A stretch of 6,485 bases of DNA from Candidatus Hydrogenedentota bacterium (GTDB lineage Bacteria > Hydrogenedentota > Hydrogenedentia > Hydrogenedentales > GCA-2746185). This document shows, one piece after another, positions 5,163 to 6,485 of this stretch; the first letter of the stretch is position 1; each line of letters begins with the position of its first letter. The stretch is taken from contig JASJYE010000148.1 of NCBI GenBank assembly GCA_030123645.1, positions 1-6,485 on the forward strand. The letters run 5' to 3'. The notes beneath the pieces are model-generated. The model ran no database searches, was not told the origin of the DNA, and saw only the letters and a list, made by a program, of their open reading frames with translations. Position numbers and translations under genes: made by a program.

Positions 5163-6385
5163 CCCGCGCGCCCCTTCTCGCACTGCTAGGCCTCGCATGT
5201 TTCAGCGCCCACGCCGACACTTTCCTTCGCCACCCCAAGACCTTTCGCGTGGGACCCAACCCCTCCTCCATCGCCACCGCAGATCTGAATGGAGACGGTC
5301 TCCCCGATATTGTGACCTCCAACCGCGGCCGCCTTACGGACATTCGCGACGAGAGACCCGCAAACGATACCATATCCTACTTGCTCGCTGAAGGGCCTCT
5401 GCAGTATCGTTCTCAGCCACCCCTTCGAAGCGGCTTCGGCCCCCACGGGATCGTGATCGAGAATATAGACGCCCTCAAAGCCCCCGACATCATCGTTGTG
5501 AATTTTCATGCCGCGCGAGACCGCGACCTGACACTCCTGCGCAACATCGGCGAGAATCTCTTCGAACCGCGCCACTTCTCAATACCGGACGACAAGCTCG
5601 ATTACGCACGAACGCGCGACAGCGCCAATCAACCCATATTCTCAAAGCCCGGCCTGACTTCGCTTATCATCGAGGACATTGACCACGACGGCTACCGGGA
5701 CGCCATCGCGACAGGCTGGAGCGCCGATGTGCTGGTTTTTTTCCCCGGCGAATCCAAGGCTTACTTCGGCGATCCGATCATCACCGAACTGCACGGGGGC
5801 CCCCGCGACGCCGTCCTGACCGATTTCGATAACGATGGCAACTTCGATCTCGCCGTGACGCTCTACAGCACTAACGAAATCGCTCTCCTCCGCGGCGACG
5901 GCACCGGAGCATTCACACTAAGCGAGCGTTTCGAATCACGCGGAAAACTGCCGCATAAAATCCGCTGGGTCGACATGAACAACGACGCCAAGAAAGACCT
6001 CATCGTGTCGCACACCTACAGTCACGATTCCATCGTCATTTTCTACGGAACAGGCAGCTTCTCCTTTCCCCTCTCCCAGGAAATCCAAATCGGCAGCGAC
6101 CGCGACAAGCTGCAATACGATATTCGCGACATCGCGATCGCCGATTTCACCGGAAACGGCCGGGCGGACATTGCCCTGGCGTGTCATGAGGCCTCATCGG
6201 TAGTCCTACTCAAGAATGTCTCAAAAGGGACGGAGATGCCCCAGTCCTTCACGCAGGAGGTCTACACCTACAAAGACGGGCGCCCGCACGCACTCTGCGT
6301 GGGTGACTTCAATCAAGACGGGAAGCCTGATCTCGGCGTCGCCCTATGGGGTGCGGACGCCGTAGCACTGCTGCTTAACAAGTAG
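5159..6385 (+). CDS. Exported FG-GAP/VCBS-type beta-propeller protein
   Basis: This 408-residue protein begins with a typical Sec signal peptide: T-R, then a hydrophobic core L-L-A-L-L-G-L-A-C-F, with likely signal peptidase I cleavage after A-H-A (residue 19). C14 is a poor lipobox fit because Gly is at -3. The mature part carries seven copies of a calcium-loop-like motif D-x-N/D-x-D-G-x-x-D: 41-50, 101-110 (degenerate, E-N-I-D-A-L-K-A-P-D), 172-181, 221-230, 271-280 (Gly replaced by Ala), 328-337 and 382-391. They are spaced 49-71 residues apart, consistent with a seven-bladed propeller of the FG-GAP/VCBS (integrin alpha-like) type. No catalytic domain, membrane anchor or C-terminal sorting signal is visible, so a periplasmic or secreted location is inferred. 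Such propellers bind proteins or sugars, but the partner is unknown. It overlaps pdxA by 4 bp with GGAG 7 nt upstream, implying co-expression. Confidence 0.88.
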   Translation: MTRAPLLALLGLACFSAHADTFLRHPKTFRVGPNPSSIATADLNGDGLPDIVTSNRGRLTDIRDERPANDTISYLLAEGPLQYRSQPPLRSGFGPHGIVIENIDALKAPDIIVVNFHAARDRDLTLLRNIGENLFEPRHFSIPDDKLDYARTRDSANQPIFSKPGLTSLIIEDIDHDGYRDAIATGWSADVLVFFPGESKAYFGDPIITELHGGPRDAVLTDFDNDGNFDLAVTLYSTNEIALLRGDGTGAFTLSERFESRGKLPHKIRWVDMNNDAKKDLIVSHTYSHDSIVIFYGTGSFSFPLSQEIQIGSDRDKLQYDIRDIAIADFTGNGRADIALACHEASSVVLLKNVSKGTEMPQSFTQEVYTYKDGRPHALCVGDFNQDGKPDLGVALWGADAVALLLNK

Positions 6386-6463
6386 GCAAGCGGGCAGGAC
6401 CGTGCCTTCAATTGTTTTTGACAGGATTAACCCGCATATTTCACGGAATGAATCGCCCCACCG
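6386..6463 (+). other. 3' region of the propeller gene with weak hairpin
   Basis: GGCA (6393-6396) can pair with TGCC (6403-6406) over a 6-nt loop, and a run of five T follows at 6415-6419, 8 nt further on. This could be a poor intrinsic terminator but the stem is short and the gap to the T-run long. A second inverted repeat CACGG (6442-6446)/CCGTG (6461-6465) lies just before the edge repeat. No gene is visible. Confidence 0.25.
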
Positions 6464-6485
6464 TGTCATTGCGAGCGAAGCGTGG
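6464..6485. repeat. Partial dispersed palindromic repeat at window edge
   Basis: The last 22 bases contain GTCATTGCGAGCGAAGCG followed by TGG. From memory this matches the left half of a dispersed intergenic repeat seen in many unrelated bacterial genomes, which usually continues with CAATC so that ATTGC and GCAAT close a stem. The right half lies outside the window. The position, just past a gene end in non-coding DNA, is where such repeats are usually found. The assignment rests on recognition, not on a search or on a second copy in this window. Confidence 0.55.

Overview
This window is GC-rich bacterial chromosome with third codon positions mostly G or C. It carries housekeeping genes, one secreted beta-propeller gene and one unrecognised gene fragment. 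Nothing in it looks phage-borne, plasmid-borne or CRISPR-related. The taxon cannot be fixed from sequence alone. A FG-GAP/VCBS-type propeller, a dnaA without an adjacent dnaN, and a short dispersed-repeat-like sequence at the right edge would fit an environmental lineage such as the Planctomycetes/Verrucomicrobia/Hydrogenedentes range. That is an impression, not a result.

Layout, left to right: (1) the 3' end of an unrecognised plus-strand gene (to 413). (2) A minus-strand block read from right to left: single-domain mazG-like (3720-3325), dnaA (2996-1611), def (1533-1006) and recR (1016-417). def and recR overlap by 11 bp and dnaA lies 77 bp upstream of def, so dnaA-def-recR may be one transcript; mazG is separated from dnaA by about 330 bp. 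recR and the left-hand gene converge with only 3 bp between their stop codons. (3) A 437-bp intergenic region (3721-4157) between the divergent mazG-like gene and pdxA, with a GC palindrome, a small inverted repeat and a possible 10-codon leader ORF. (4) A plus-strand pair, pdxA (4158-5162) and a signal-peptide-bearing seven-repeat FG-GAP propeller (5159-6385), overlapping by ATGA. (5) A 100-bp tail with a weak possible terminator and, at the very end, what looks like the first half of a widespread palindromic repeat.

The minus-strand block covers replication initiation (DnaA), nucleotide-pool cleaning (MazG-like), N-terminal protein maturation (Def) and recombinational repair (RecR). The plus-strand pair couples a cytoplasmic vitamin B6 enzyme to an exported protein of unknown role. 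I see no clear new biological system. The points most worth checking are the edge repeat, the pdxA-propeller coupling, the unusual dnaA neighbourhood with an AT-rich tract upstream of dnaA, and the unrecognised left-hand gene.
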